Below, one piece after another: positions 11,524 to 24,767 of a stretch of 64,000 bases of DNA; position 1 is the stretch's first letter; each line of letters starts with the position of its first letter. Source of the stretch: Vitellaria paradoxa. Its lineage: Eukaryota > Streptophyta > Magnoliopsida > Ericales > Sapotaceae. Under the pieces are notes generated by a model that searched no databases, had not been told where the DNA came from, and saw only the letters and a list, made by a program, of their open reading frames with translations. The stretch spans positions 46,499,034 to 46,563,033 of the forward strand of contig CM034233.1 of assembly GCA_019916065.1 (NCBI GenBank), in the 5' to 3' direction. The position numbers and the translations under genes are program-made.

Positions 11524-13425
11524 TTAAAAATCTTGAAGTTCTGCTGGTGCCATTCGGTAAGGGGCTACTGAAATTGGTGCAACCCCTGGCTGTAGATCTA
11601 TACGAAAATCTATTTCTCGCCGAGGTGGCAAACCTGGAAGCTCCTTGGGAAAAACATCTGGGAACTCACAAACTACTCGAGGGAGAGTAGTCTGTGGAAG
11701 CTCCTCATTCAAAGTCAAATTGGCTAGCAAGCTATTTAATTGCCTACAACCTCGAGAATGTACTGGGGATATAATTGGATCTTCTCGAGAATCTCCTTGG
11801 ATACAGAATCGAGCTCCCGATGGCAGAATAGCCGAGACACGCTTCAGATGACAATCAATAATTGCTTGGTGTAAAGACAACCAGTCCATTCCTAGAATGA
11901 CATCGTAGGTGTTCATATCCAACCAGATAAGATCACATTCTACTATGATCTCTCCGAATTGGATCGCACAAGATCTAGTGATCTTATTTGCCACAGTGTT
12001 ATTTCCCAGAGGGGAATCAATAGTTAAGGTTCCATTCAATTCCTCTGGTATTAACTTCAATGAACATGCACATTTGGATGATATAAAGGAATGCGAAGCG
12101 CCAGTATCAACTAGGATTACCACCCAAGTACTAAAGAGTAATAAGGTAACCTGAATAACTGTGTTTTCTGGTATCGCTGTAATGGGTTCTGGTGCTTCCA
12201 AATGGTTAAGTGCAAACACGCGTCCCTGCGGAACATTATTATCCCTTCTTGGCCCTGATCCTCCTCCACCACGACCTTGTCCTCCGCCATTGTTCTTCTG
12301 TTGTCTTCCTTGCTGGTTCATGTTAGGATTCTGAAAAGGTGGTCTTTGTTGGAAACGTGGTTGTGGAGGTGGGTACGTGATTCGTGCTGGTCCTGGATTC
12401 TGTAAATTCTGTTGATTTTGCTTGGGGTACGTCATTGCCCTCTGAGGACAATCCCTTTTAAAATGCCCAAGTTGCCCACACTGGTAACAGGCATTTGGAT
12501 CCTTTTGCTGATGTCGAGGTTGACTCCCTCCTCCATTTTTCTTTTGCGGTTGGCCACCATACTGTTTGTTGTTTTCAAAGAATCTACCTCGTTTTTGTCC
12601 AACATTTTTATTTTGCCTCATGATTGAACCCTTGAACGTTGATCCCTTGAGCTTGGCTGTGTCTTGCATTTCCATTTCCACAGCAATGGCTGCCCTCACA
12701 GCTACAGCATAAGAAGTGTGCATCATACCAATGATTCTCCCTCGAATGTTAGTCCGCAAGCCCCATGTAAACTGATCGGCCTTTGCTTTGTCAGTTAAAT
12801 TCAAATTTTGGGCATACTTGGACAGGCTAGCGAACATTGCTTCGTACTGCATAACGGCCATGCCACGCTGCTTCAAGGATAAAAACTCCCGTGTCTTAGC
12901 ATCCTTGAAAGTTTGTGGAAAGAAATGATCCATGAACAATTCTTCAAATCTTTCCCAGGTCATGGTTGCAAGGTCGTGACTTCCCTTAACGAAAGTCCAC
13001 CATTCATATGCATCACCCCGTAGCCGGAACGTTGCCAGGGTTATCTTAGTAGCATGACAGGTTATTCCCATAGTCTCTAAAATACGAGAGACTTCTTTGA
13101 ACCAATTCTCAGCTGCTACTGGTTCGGGTTCGCCATGAAATGATGGTGGGTCATACCGTAAGAAGTTTCTCAGGTCATCATCATGCCTTCTTACTGGTGG
13201 TATCACTGGTGCTACTCCCGCTACAGCCGCTGCCGGCATTGCCGCCGGTGCTCATGGATTCATCTGTATGAATTGGGCCATAACTGTCGCCATATCCCGG
13301 ATAGCTTGGGCCATCTCGTTGGTAACGTTGGTGGTGGTTGCCGATTGTGCATTTGTTGGTTGCGATTGTGCCCCATTTCGGCTATTGTTTCGGGGTCGTC
13401 CACGGCCTCTTCCGGTGTTTTCCAT
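11524..13425 (-). pseudogene. Gag-protease, copy 2 (internal stop)
   Basis: Starts at the ATG at 13423-13425, with the TGA at 13252-13254 after the RG-rich N-terminus. The 571-codon open stretch with CCHC knuckle and DTGA protease is identical to copy 1. Confidence 0.92.
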
Positions 13426-13527
13426 TCTATATAAGATTGACGGGTTAGTTGGTACTTACACATAAACACACGCAATAAGTATAAAAATACCCAATCCCCA
13501 CTACCCTTAGGTAAATTGTAAACCTAT

Positions 13528-13540
13528 GGCTCTGATACCA
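13528..13540 (-). other. Primer-binding site (tRNA-iMet type), copy 2
   Basis: TGGTATCAGAGCC on the minus strand, 3 bp inside LTR 3. Confidence 0.93.
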
Positions 13541-14281
13541 AGCTGTCACGTCCCAGATTTTTATAACCGAATGCCCAGGGGTGACTTGGGATTTATTTGT
13601 TAGGTATAAAAATAAGATGATAATAACACGCTGTCACACCCAGAATTTTTCTCCAAATTGGGGTTGACCTGCAAAAATTTAAGATATTCAAAATCCCTTG
13701 TTTATCCCAAACAATATTTATAAGTCATTGGACTAAACCATTTGATGGGATTTCAATTACAGGGCACAAAATAAAGATGGAGAAAAATATTACAGAGCCA
13801 TCTAAGTGTCCCAACCACGCGATTAACATTACATACCAAATAAAAGCAAATTAGGTCTATGCTTAATAATTACAATCATCTAACAATTGTTACAGACAAA
13901 AATTAAAGTCCTCCAGCTCTGCGCAGGAAAGAAGAAAAAAATAAATAACTCTTCTGATGGAATATTTAAGAGAAATTAATCTCTTTCCAGCTCATCTTCT
14001 GTATCCCTGTGCTTAATATCCTGAAAAAAATATTCCCACAAGGGGTGAGCTACTAAAGCCCAGTAATCAGAATCTCCTAGGTGCCTATATGCAGTGATTG
14101 TAATACTACACTGTATTAAGTGAATGTGTTTAGGTGGCATACTATTTATGCAACAATTAATTCAATAGATCTCAACTGAATAATGTAAATTATACTTACA
14201 ACGGTTCGATGAAACCGTCACCGTAACTACTATTTTACTTACATGTAAAATAGTTAAATACTGATGTGTATACCACAATGA

Positions 14282-14356
14282 AGTCTGTGTCGCAGTGGTA
14301 GGGATCTCAGATTTAGATCTTCAAGGTCTCGGGATCAAACCCCGTAGCGATACAGG
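14282..14356 (+). repeat. tRNA-like module 1 in LTR 3
   Basis: Second copy of the module at 5976-6050, with the same A-box-like and B-box-like segments. Confidence 0.5.
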
Positions 14357-14365
14357 TTTCATACA

Positions 14366-14396
<31 letters not shown>

Positions 14397-15123
14397 TTAT
14401 AAAATATTAATCGAGAGGAATTAAATATAATTAAATAATTCCAACACATCATTCATACATAACAAGAGAGATTGCTGGTCACAGTAAAATTTTGTAAAGG
14501 AGTTTAATCTAAATCTTCCTAAGATAATCATACTCCTATCCTCCTCCACCCCCAGCCTTGGGAACCAGTGACTTTACGGGCTTAGCATCCAATGCATACC
14601 GACGGTGTCACCTACCAAAAACCTAGCCGTCGCGACCGGCTACCTGACTGGCCAGGTCAGAAGGGAGCATCTCCCAAATAAAATGCATGTTCCCATCTTC
14701 ATCTAAAAGGCCATTTCTACCCATCCATCACCCCATTGCCAAAAATAGCTTTAGCACCAAGTGCCTTAATTTCTTCTCACCCTTTTACATTCCAAGGGTA
14801 CCTTGTATGGAAATCAGACATTTTTAATAACAACCGGCAATGTTCCCGGGCGATGAATCAAAAGTGAGATTATTCAGTCACATGCAGTATATTTTTAAGC
14901 ACTTTATCTATATCCATACTTTAATAGTAATTCTCAATAAATCAAAGATTTAACATAGTCATCAATATCATTATCACAAAGGTAGGCACTATATGTAAAT
15001 TAACAATTAGTAAGTAAAAAAAAAAATTTAGAATACAAATTAGTATTTTAGTTAATTGTTTTGACAAGTTTACCGTACCAAATTTGATAAGAATAAAATT
15101 ATTTCTAATGGTATATTAATTAG

Positions 15124-15198
15124 GCCGAGGTTGGTAGCTTAGTGGGTGGGCGACCCTAGTTGCGATTTAAATTCGCAAGTTCGAGCCTCATTGGCTGC
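15124..15198 (+). repeat. tRNA-like module 2 in LTR 3
   Basis: Second copy of the module at 6819-6893. The A box (from 15135) and the B-box core are unchanged. Confidence 0.6.
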
Positions 15199-17208
15199 AA
15201 ATCTCGGTTTTTGCTCCTTTTACCAAATTTTGCTCCTTTTACCTCATTGGCTCCTTTTACCTTTAATTTTTAGCAAAATTGATAAGTTTTATTTTATTCA
15301 AAAATAATTTAAATAAATTTCCAATCATCATCTTATTTATAACCAAACCCTTATCATAGGTTTTTGGCTTCAAGATGTCCACAAATATCCACAGAATTAT
15401 TCCAATGTTTAGGAATGTATTAAATGAGTTTCATTAAATTCACTTAATCATAAAATATAGTTATATAACTTGCTAGGTTGACAAAACAATGCCTAAAAAT
15501 AAATCAAATTCATTTAAGAAAGACCAAATGAGAAAAGAACAAGTCCATTGTTTCTTTTGGGCATTTTATCAAATACTAGCATTTTAGTTTGAATAAGTCA
15601 TCCAACTATCCATGATGAAACTGATTATCTAAGTCAATTATCATCAATATTAGAGTGTCAAATAATACATAATATCTAGTTTAAAATAATTTCATATCAA
15701 TAGAAATTATTAACATGACAATAACTAACAGAAAGAAATTGAAAATTTAAATAAATCTTTAGACATAATATTCTAAACAAATCCAAACAAGCATCAATTA
15801 AAGCTAAGCAGAATAGCAGCTTGAAAGAAAATTCATATAAAATAGAGCAGGACTCCAATATCTATAAACTTTATATCTGTAGAAACTAGACTTCAAGACC
15901 TACAACTTTCATGTTTTACACTTTTCAAAATTCTAAGGTCTAAAGGTACAAAAACAGCTTTGAATTCAGTTTGTTCAGAAAATACAGTTTTACACGTGCT
16001 CAGTATTTTAGGCATAACTTTTGACTCACAAATCGGATTGATGCAATTCTTTTTGGGTTGAAAAGAAAACTGAAAGGGCTACAACTTTCGTGTTTTAGCC
16101 GAAGCCTAATTCCACCGTTTTAGAGATCAGAAGCACATAAGAAGTTACAAATAGAGAGCTGTCAGCATACTGAGTTACATCAGTCAAAATTTTGGCTTCC
16201 CTACCCCCAATATACGGGTATTTATTTTTATCACAATCAAGTTTCACACTTCAAACCAGAAAATGCATCAAATATATTTTAGGAGGTTCATCATCCTGCC
16301 TCAATGAAGATATTAATGACCAAGTCTGAGAAGGAAAAATGAGTTAGCTTTGAACACTACCCAAATTGGAAAATTCCAAGCCTTTCTTCTTCCTCCAAGC
16401 AACACCAAATCTTCAGCCTCACTAATTAATAATTTATTATTATTTCTCTCTTATTTTCTTCTCTTTGAAGATACAATTTATAGGGAGTGTAGAGAAAATT
16501 ATTGGTGGAGAAAAAAATCAACTAAGGTAAGATCATGCCTATACAATTGGTAGCATGATCCAAGAATCATGCTTACTTTTTGACTATCTAACCATATCAT
16601 TTAAGAAAAGCATTGGGGAAGATGTATGGAGGTGGCATGATCCGGGAATCAAGCTAACTTTTTGACAAATTTAAACAATCATGCTAGCTTTTTGACAATT
16701 TAACCAAATGTTTTAAATCATGCTAGCTTTCAGACAAAATGCTTAAATCTTGTTTGCTAAATAATTTGAAAAAGATGCTTTAAGGTCATCAATGTGGGTC
16801 TTCTCTTTGTCCAATTAGTCAAATAATTTTGAAAGATGGTGAGAGTGTATGGAAGATGGAAATGAAGTTGTCAGGAAATAATTTAGAGCAACTATTCATG
16901 AGTCAATTCATTGAGTGATAAAGTGAGTTGAAATGAGTTGAGGTGAGTCAAAGAAAAGGGTTGACCCATGGGTTAATGGTCTTGGTTTGAACCAAATAAG
17001 TAATTGGGCTAAGAAGTGTTTGGATAAAAATTTTAGAAATTCTACATTAAACTCCCACATAGGGTGAAATTTAATCCGAAAAATTTTTCAACTAATTTTT
17101 ATCATTCCAAAAATTTTTAAATGCTTATTTTTCTAGATTTTTACTATAATAAATATCACTGCCACACTTAAATAATTTAATTAAGGAAAAAAAATTCAGG
17201 TTATTACA

Positions 17209-20200
17209 CTTGCGTTCTTTTCTTCGTGCATTTTTCATGGCCAAAACACCTGATCCATGCATATCATTATTGACATGTTATATATATATATATGTCTGTA
17301 ATGGATAATATTAACATATTTGAAGTTCCCAACTCAAACAACATGCTCTTAATGACATATATATATATATATATATATATGTAACCACATTAATTAATTT
17401 TATTAAATGATCAGGTTAAAAGTAATAACTGTTCGTTAATCAAAATTATCTGTGATGTGTTAAATATGTCATAAATAAATTAAATATAATACATAAATAA
17501 GATTAAATATCAAAATAATTAAAATTTATACAGGAATTTGATATTTGTTAAATATTTCTTTTAATGTCAATTATTTATTTTTATAAATCCATTATAAGTA
17601 AATAAAAAATTAATATTATAAAATAATTAAATACTTATATTACAAGTATACTAATTAATAACTTATAATGGCTTTACTCAATTTATAAGAATAATATCTT
17701 AATCTATAAAAAAAAATGTAAATAATTATATATATATATATATAATAGATTCAATTTACAAGAGTTATTAAATTAACCAGTTCACATGAATCGTGAATAA
17801 TTCGTATGGATATTAGTTCAACTAATGATTTTAGCGATTAAATCAATTTTTTTATCATGATAAGTTTAAATTATAAATTAGAATTTTTGAAATTGAATCA
17901 ACGAGTTTAGACCTATTTTAAAACATTGGTACTAATTCCTATTTTAACAGATAATTTATTAAAGCAGTCTCATATCACTATTTATGTGGTCTTGCACACA
18001 AGGCAAGGGCTTTTCTAGTATTACACAGCAGCTTTTGTTAGGCAAACAGTTACAAAGTGCTGTGCTATCATCGAATAATGCTAAAATAGAGTGGCTTTCA
18101 CAATCAACTAAAAAGAATTATACACATATCTATTACTTACAAAACAAAATGACAAATTTTGACACCACTTTTCTTAATTATCTGTGAATTTCACAAAGTT
18201 TAGTAAAAAGTAAGAAGTAATTTTTTTTTTTAAAACATCCGTCATTTTCTGAAAATTATTTTCAACAAAAATGTTAATTTTTATGTTTTCCTTATAATAA
18301 AATATTTATTGGGTAAAAGAAAAATTTTTTTCACTAAACTTTATCTATCTTAATGCTACATTTGGTATGAGGACAATGAGGTAAAAAGTTACAACCTTAA
18401 GAGTTAACTCTGTTACACAAATTCAAAATTGAGTGATAAGTATTAATTTACCATCAAAATGACAGTAAGTATTACTTTAGAGTACATAAAAGGGAATAAA
18501 TTTTATATTTTTCTTACCCTCCTTATCGCTAGTAGAAGTTTATAAATATTAAAAAATAATAATTTATCGTATAAAATTATTTGATTGAAATTAATTAGCA
18601 TTAAATGAATTTTATTTTTACAATGGTTTATTTCATTAAATTACAATTTATTTTAATATTCCATAATTATCTAAATTACTTATTTTATAAAAATAATTTT
18701 ATTAAAATTAATTACTATCAAATAATAATTTATTACTAAAATAATAACGTAATATTAAACGTACTTATTATTAAATTTAATTTAATTTCTATTAAAATAA
18801 TAATTTATTATTTAAATAGAAAAAATACTTGAATATTTAGAAAAACTAAAATTTATTTAATTACCATTAAAAGGTAATTTATTATTAAAAAATTTAATGA
18901 GTGAGTATTGTACAAAAGTTAAATACTATTCTCGTGCTAAATATAGTTAAATTATACAAATAAATTATTAAAACACAATGTAATAATAGCAATTTAAAAT
19001 TTGTTTTATTATCCAAATATAATTAGCAATGATATATTACCAATTAATTGTTAATTACGTAAAAGTTACTCTTGTAATATTTTACACTAATTAATTAGAA
19101 ATACTTCCTAAATTAAGAATTGTTGTTCATTCATTTCCAACTTGAATACATGAATGTTCTTTTACTAATTTTTTAATATGTGAGGCACAAATTCAATTAA
19201 ATTCAATATATATTTTTTTTTACTTTAATCTAAATTACAAAAGAATTGAGTGTTGAATTTTAAACTAAAAAAAAATTTATGTGTTTTTTAATTAAACTCT
19301 CAAAAAAATAAAAATATAATTAACCTAAATCTTTTATTTCACAGCCAACATGGCTACTAGTTATACTAACTTATAATATTGTATAAGTAAAGAGAAGGTA
19401 TTTAGTAAAATTTCAAATTTGTGAAATTTTTTTATTTTCCTCCATTGATACTCCTCAACTTCTCGTAACTAGCTACTAATAATTTTTATAAAAATTTTAA
19501 TAACTACCAATTAATTAAGTAAATTTAACTTTGTAATTTTTAATATTACTAAGGGGCTCTTTTAATTGCCCACTACCTTCATCATTTTTTGTCTTTTCTA
19601 TTTGCCACTTAATTAGAAATTATTTATTTAAATTGTATTTAAAACATAGCTTCTAATATTTCACAAGTGCTCCAATACTTTTTTATTTTAATTTTGTTCG
19701 GTAGTTTACATAAAAATATAAAAATAATTTTTTTGAAATAACGTATATTGTGTGTGCATCCACGTTTACTTGAATACTTTTTAACTAATAATTACTTATT
19801 ATTTATTATTTGAGAATTTTTTAATTTTTAACTTAAATAAACTAAAAAAAATAATTAAAAATATATACTCTTTGTATTTGTGAACTAATTCGTTGCCAAA
19901 TATGTTGGTATGGTTTATTTGGCACGATAATTACTAAAATAATTTAAGAAATATCATTGAGAACCCAAAAAAAAAAAAATCATTGGGTAACATTTATGGA
20001 GCAAGAGAGATATAGCTCACAAAGAGAATAAAATCAAATAATATGAAATAAAATAATAAAAATAATGATGAAAAAATATTTGAGATTCTTAAAAAAATTA
20101 AGACTAAAAAAAAGAAGTATTATGGAGTAAGAATTTGATGCAAAAAAAAAAGAAAAAAAGACAAAAGAAAATGCAGTGAGAATAAAAAAAAAGGAAAAAT

Positions 20201-20423
20201 GAAAAAAAACTATAAAATCTGAAATACATACTCTTATCCGAATGAATAATTGAGACTATAAGAGTGGACTATGCTGATACAAAATTGTTAGTGGATGCCG
20301 AATTTTGTTGAGAGATTCTAGAGGATTTCTTTGAAAGTTGTCCTTATTTTAGGAGTTGGAATGAAATGAAATAAAACACTGTCTTTTGGCAAAATATCTA
20401 GTATAGAACCAGAAGATATTAAA
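17209..20423. other. AT-rich intergenic region, no gene recognised
   Basis: Very AT-rich sequence with TA microsatellites at about 17280, 17355 and 17730. A 67-codon plus-strand ORF at 17984-18187 resembles nothing I know and has no gene context. At 18358-18440 there is a MITE-like end similar to one at 54107-54183. Nothing else is supported. Confidence 0.6.
18358..18440 (+). repeat. MITE-like terminal segment (shared family with 54107-54183)
   Basis: The stretch CATTTGGTATGAGGACAAT, followed by a GTAAAAAGTTACAA-type segment and GTTAACTC, closely matches the reverse complement of 54107-54183. The opposite end of this copy was not located. Confidence 0.4.
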
Positions 20424-21041
20424 GCAAAGTAAAAGAAGAAGAACAAGCTGAGAGGGGAAGGAAAGGAAGCCCATTGACTTAACTTTTAATTCATATTCAT
20501 CTAGTCTAATAATTCAATACAATTAAACCTTTAATATTGGCTAACCTAAAATCAAAATAAAACCTCACAAATATAAGATACCAAAAACAAAATACTAACT
20601 TAGGGAATAAAATAAAAATCAAACCTTAAAAATAAAATATAATCTAATCCAAATGATATAAAAAAAATAAAATCTTTAATATTTTGTTTTATTTTTGCAT
20701 CATTCTCATCGACTTACAAAAACTCAACTCCAATATTTTGAAACCATGTACCTTTCTTCAATCAATGGGCCACGAATATAATGGATGTCTAAGGTGCCCA
20801 GTTTGATATGGAACAACAAGTGGTTGAAGCAAAGTAAAAGAAAGAAGAAGAAGAAAAAGAAGACAAGGAAGACAAAGAACATCCCACTAGTTGAGAGGGG
20901 AGGGGACGAAAAGGAAGCTCGTTATAAGTATTTAGTCTAATATTTTAATATAATTAAAGTTTTAATATAGACTAACCCTAAATCAAAATAAAATCCACAA
21001 ATATGAGATACAAAAACAAAATCCTAACATGGGAATAAAAT
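20424..21041. repeat. Direct repeat pair (20424-20612 and 20829-21041)
   Basis: Both units run from GCAAAGTAAAAGAA, through a GAGAGGGGA segment and an AT-rich block, to a GGGAATAAAAT segment, with point changes and indels. They lie just left of the element C 3' LTR edge and may belong to that LTR, or be an older tandem duplication of it. Confidence 0.5.
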
Positions 21042-21316
21042 CCCAATTGCTTGTCAGTTGTTGCTACACTGGTCAATTTTGATTGGTATTGTCTAATATT
21101 GTTGTTGGCCGTGCTTCGTTGATGGCATTCCCTTAACTGCTTGTCCCTTGATGTGTCTAAGTGCACATGAAGTTTAAGGTAATGTTGGCTTGTTCCTGGT
21201 TGGAATGTCTGTGGAAAACCTTAATGTTGTCTGTGCTAGTCATAGCTTATTGTTGTGGCCTGCTAGCATGCTTCTTTGCTACTTGTTAGGTAGGTTGGCC
21301 TGTCGAGTCCCTAACA
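21042..21316 (-). repeat. Element C 3' LTR, right edge (left limit uncertain)
   Basis: On the minus strand the LTR would start TGTTAGGGACTCGACAGG, directly after a purine tract (21317-21332, AAAGGGAGGAGGAC). The tract follows the element C integrase tail, which fixes this edge. The left limit is not determined and may lie further left, in the direct-repeat region. Confidence 0.5.
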
Positions 21317-21870
21317 GTCCTCCTCCCTTTGGCAAACACCTTATCCTCAAGGTGTAAGTTAGGGAATTGCTACTCCAAGTAATCAACTTCCTCCTAAGTT
21401 GCTCCTTCTGGTGGTAACAATTCACACTGAACAAGTGCTTCCTAAACTTTGTACTTGTCTTTTCTCCTCCCCTTGGCAAACACCTTGTCCTCAAGGTGTA
21501 GGTTAGAGAATTGCTACTTCAAGTAATCAACTTCCTCCCAAGTTGCTCCTTCTAGTGGTAACAATTCCTGTTAAATAAATGCTTCTAAAACCTTATCTTC
21601 ACTTATCGGTAGTCTAGTACTTACAATGGCTTAATGACCAAATTGGCATTGTTATCAAATTTTGGAAAGTTATGTACAATTAGACTGGAGTCTCCCATTT
21701 TTTGCTTTAGAAGTGAAATATGGAAAATTAGATGGATGCATGCATCTAATAGCAATGCCAGTTTGTATGCTACTCATCCAATTTTCTTCAAAATTTCATA
21801 AGCCTCATAGTAGCAATGACCAAGTTTGTAATGTGCTTTAAGGGTCATGGTCTTCTATCTGTAAGGCTTG
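21317..21870 (-). pseudogene. Element C integrase C-terminal remnant with 147-bp tandem duplication
   Basis: Minus-strand translation in shifting frames gives a chromovirus integrase tail: an IG-VAYKL-like stretch and a FHISLLK-like stretch near 21700-21800, then PEGATWEEVDYLE and LEDKVFAKGG. The ATWEE...LEDKV end occurs twice (about 21321-21466 and 21467-21590), giving two partial copies about 147 bp apart. The frame is broken repeatedly. At 21870 it is cut by the element B LTR. The matching RT and protease remnants are at 32007-33260. Confidence 0.7.
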
Positions 21871-24573
21871 TGTCGCACCCCTATTTTATAAGATATATTT
21901 AATCCCTTCAATGTGGTGGACACCTATAGATTCTGTAGTACAATAATCACATTTTATACACGTACAAATAAACAAAACATCTCATAAATTGTAACTCTAA
22001 GTTTATTTCCACAAATACCAAAAATCAACACAAGACTAGGATTAAAACAGAGAAATAGACAACTCGGGTTCTTTTCTAGCACATGCAGTCATGCCTAACT
22101 CAATCTGAAAAATTTTAAATTTAAGTATGAGTGTCACACACTCAGTAAAAGTGTTACACTTAATGTAAAAAATAATAAATTATTTACCTTTTATTTTATT
22201 ATATAATTTAATGTCACTTTTCATTCTCATCACATATTTATCAGAACCTATTCTCGCATTTTGCCCTAATTGACCGTCTCATGATATATATATCCACAAT
22301 TAATTACATAACCAATAGTTTCACAAATAACTAAGAATTAAATTCAGCAATAATAACAATATCACATCACATCATTAACACCACATTTTGTTCATCAAAT
22401 CTTATCATCACATTATACCTCATATGGCAATGATACAAATATCTCATCACATTATTATCATCATTTTCTAATATTATCATCACATTATACCTCATATGGC
22501 AATGATACAAATATCTCATCACATTATTATCATCATTTTCTAATATTATCAACTTCATCACATCATCGTACCACATTTGACAATGGTAAAAAAATATTAT
22601 CACATCATGATCGCCACTTGTCCCATCTGACAGTGTCATGATGTGTACACATAATGAATAATTTAAACGTTAATGCAGTACATAGTTGGGCCCCCATTTG
22701 GCCTGTAAGTTGAGTGCTCAGCTCTGAACAGTGACTTTAATTAGTATGTCCCATTAGCTCCATCTGGCTTGGGCCCGTTTAGCCTTAATTTCTGGCCCTA
22801 TGTGCCCTCATTTTTAGTCTCATCTGATCTCGTCTCATCTGTCCTCAATACACATGTAATGTACACAATCCATACTGTACAATGTTATTTATTTATTTAT
22901 TATTATTATTATTTCTATTTTTTTATCAATTTAAAATATTACTTTCCACATTTATCAGGCCATAACATTACCATAATTAATTTCTCAAAATATCAATCCC
23001 TACATTATCATCCCATAAATAAATTTCAAATCACTCATCAACACAAGTAATCTCTAACTTTTCACATAAAAATATCAACTCTCACATTTATCTATCTATT
23101 CACCATCATATAATTAATTTATAAATAGTAAATATAAATAGTCAATATTTTATTATCAACAAAAATAATTTCTTTTATAATAATATACATTTTCACTATA
23201 ATTATTTCATAAATAATCACAATCCACTATTAACACAATTAATTCATAAACAATTAATATTTCTTAGAAATAATTTCTAACAAATAAAAATATAAATTTT
23301 CACCTCAAGTACAAATTTACTACCAACATAGTTACTTCACAAATAATCCATATTATTATTATTTTATTTCCTCAACATCCATTATTTCATAAATATTCTC
23401 GACTTTATCATCAACATATTAATTCATAGCTAATTAATATTATTTCTATCAACATAAATAATTCTTCAAATAAAATATTACAATTCCATAATTGAATTAA
23501 TTTATCAGCATAAGCAATATTAATAGTTCCATAAATAGTCCCAATTTAATATCAATACAATTAATTTATAAATAATATACTCTCCTTATTAACACCATTA
23601 ATTAATATCACAGCAACAATAATTTATCAACTCACAATTAGTATCTCATAACTATTCGTAATTCACTATAAATTTATAAATAATCATTTTTATGAATAAC
23701 TTCTCAAACAAAAATATTAATTTTCACATTTATCTTTCCATAAATAATCTTAAGTTCCCATTAACAACATTAATTCACAGTAATCAATACGCCTTACCAC
23801 AAATAATTAATAGCAAAGAGAAAAAATTTATTAATTTATATTTATTATCTTTTATCTTTAAGTTCAACACACCATTTTGGTAGTATGAAGGTATTGAGGT
23901 AATTACTGCTGACTATCCTCGGGTCCCAAGTTTAACTCAAATGAATTATACAACTCAAATATTAAAGAATTAAACAAAATAAAATGTAACAAATAAAACA
24001 CAACTATTTCATATTTAACATAACTTAATTTATTTAACATTCCATAGAATTAATTTTAAATTAACAAAATAAAATAATTTACCTCAACAATCCAGCCAAA
24101 ATTCCTAATTTTTCCTTCTCCCTCATAATCCTTTCACTGTTTTCCTTCTATGTACCATTTCTTCTCTAATTTATTGTCTACACATATGAAAGTTATATAT
24201 ATATATATATATGCACCCTCATGTGTCCAAATTCCTACCGTCTCACTATCTTTTTTTTTTTTTTTCCTTTTCCTTTGAGCTTGCCACGTAGCTATTATAA
24301 GCCTTAACCACACACACACAAATGCAAATGTACATCAAGCAAAGGTCATACACACCACACACACACACACACGCACACACACACATAGGCTAGCCATATG
24401 TCATTTAATCAATCCACTAATTAATTTAAATTGAGATTAAATAAATTTTAAAAGTATTATAATAATATGCAAATTATTCTAAATAAGGCTAATAAAAATT
24501 TAAAATAATACCAAATTAACACAATTAAATTAATAATACATTTTTAGAAATAATAAAAATTCAGAATGTCACA
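21871..24573 (-). repeat. Element B 3' LTR (2703 bp)
   Basis: The plus strand begins TGTCGCACCCC and ends AATGTCACA, followed by the element's polypurine tract (24574-24590, AAGGGGAGAAAG on the minus strand). Its first 750 bp match 31262-32006, the remnant of the other LTR. It contains an internal 72-bp duplication and CA/AT microsatellites near 24180-24385. Confidence 0.85.
22402..22545. repeat. 72-bp tandem duplication inside the element B LTR
   Basis: Two near-identical 72-bp units (22402-22473 and 22474-22545) start TTATCATCACATTATACC. The other LTR has only one unit at the matching place (about 31705-31775), so the duplication occurred after insertion. Confidence 0.85.
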
Positions 24574-24767
24574 ACTTTCTCCCCTTAAAAAATTTCGTCC
24601 TCAAAATTCTTACCTAGTGAAAATAGATAAGGGTATTGTTTCCATATCTTCTCCTTACTCTCCCAAATAGCCTCCTTCGTAGTGTGACTTTGCCATAATA
24701 TTTCTATTGGTATTGTCTTATTTCACAAATCTTGATCTATTCTATCCAAAATTTGTACTGGTTTTTC
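24574..24767 (-). pseudogene. Element B integrase tail remnant, left part
   Basis: Minus-strand sequence between the purine tract and the solo LTR, with the layout of a chromovirus integrase C-terminus (compare 472-700). It continues at 28571 across the inserted solo LTR. It has several stops. Confidence 0.6.

Larger units (their letters stand above)
1..17208 (-). mobile_element. Tandem Ty3/gypsy chromovirus array (family A): LTR-internal-LTR-internal-LTR
   Basis: Two copies of an 8306-bp unit lie head to tail and share the central LTR. On the minus strand each unit reads LTR, iMet-type primer-binding site, gag-protease, reverse transcriptase-RNase H, integrase with a chromodomain-like tail, polypurine tract, LTR. 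This domain order, the roughly 3.5-kb LTRs and the integrase tail fit a plant chromovirus, probably Tekay/Del (family knowledge; clade not tested). The leftmost LTR is cut by the window edge, so the left target duplication is not visible. The right flank begins CTTGC at 17209. The coding regions carry stops and frameshifts, so neither copy should be autonomous. Confidence 0.93.
13544..17208 (-). repeat. LTR 3, outer 5' LTR of the tandem array (3665 bp)
   Basis: TGTCACG...TTATTACA on the plus strand. It is longer than LTR 2 because it keeps a 176-bp block (16695-16870). The diverged solo LTR at 24768-28570 also has this block, so LTRs 1 and 2 have lost it. It carries both tRNA-like modules (14282-14356 and 15124-15198). 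Confidence 0.93.

Noticed and set aside
8728..17208. Copy 2 as an independent second insertion of the same family
   Set aside because: Independent insertion would give four LTRs and would not explain the shared stops, the exact period or the single central LTR.
22367..22639. Minus-strand 90-codon ORF with internal protein repeat
   Set aside because: The repeat is the 72-bp LTR duplication kept in frame by chance (72 is a multiple of three).
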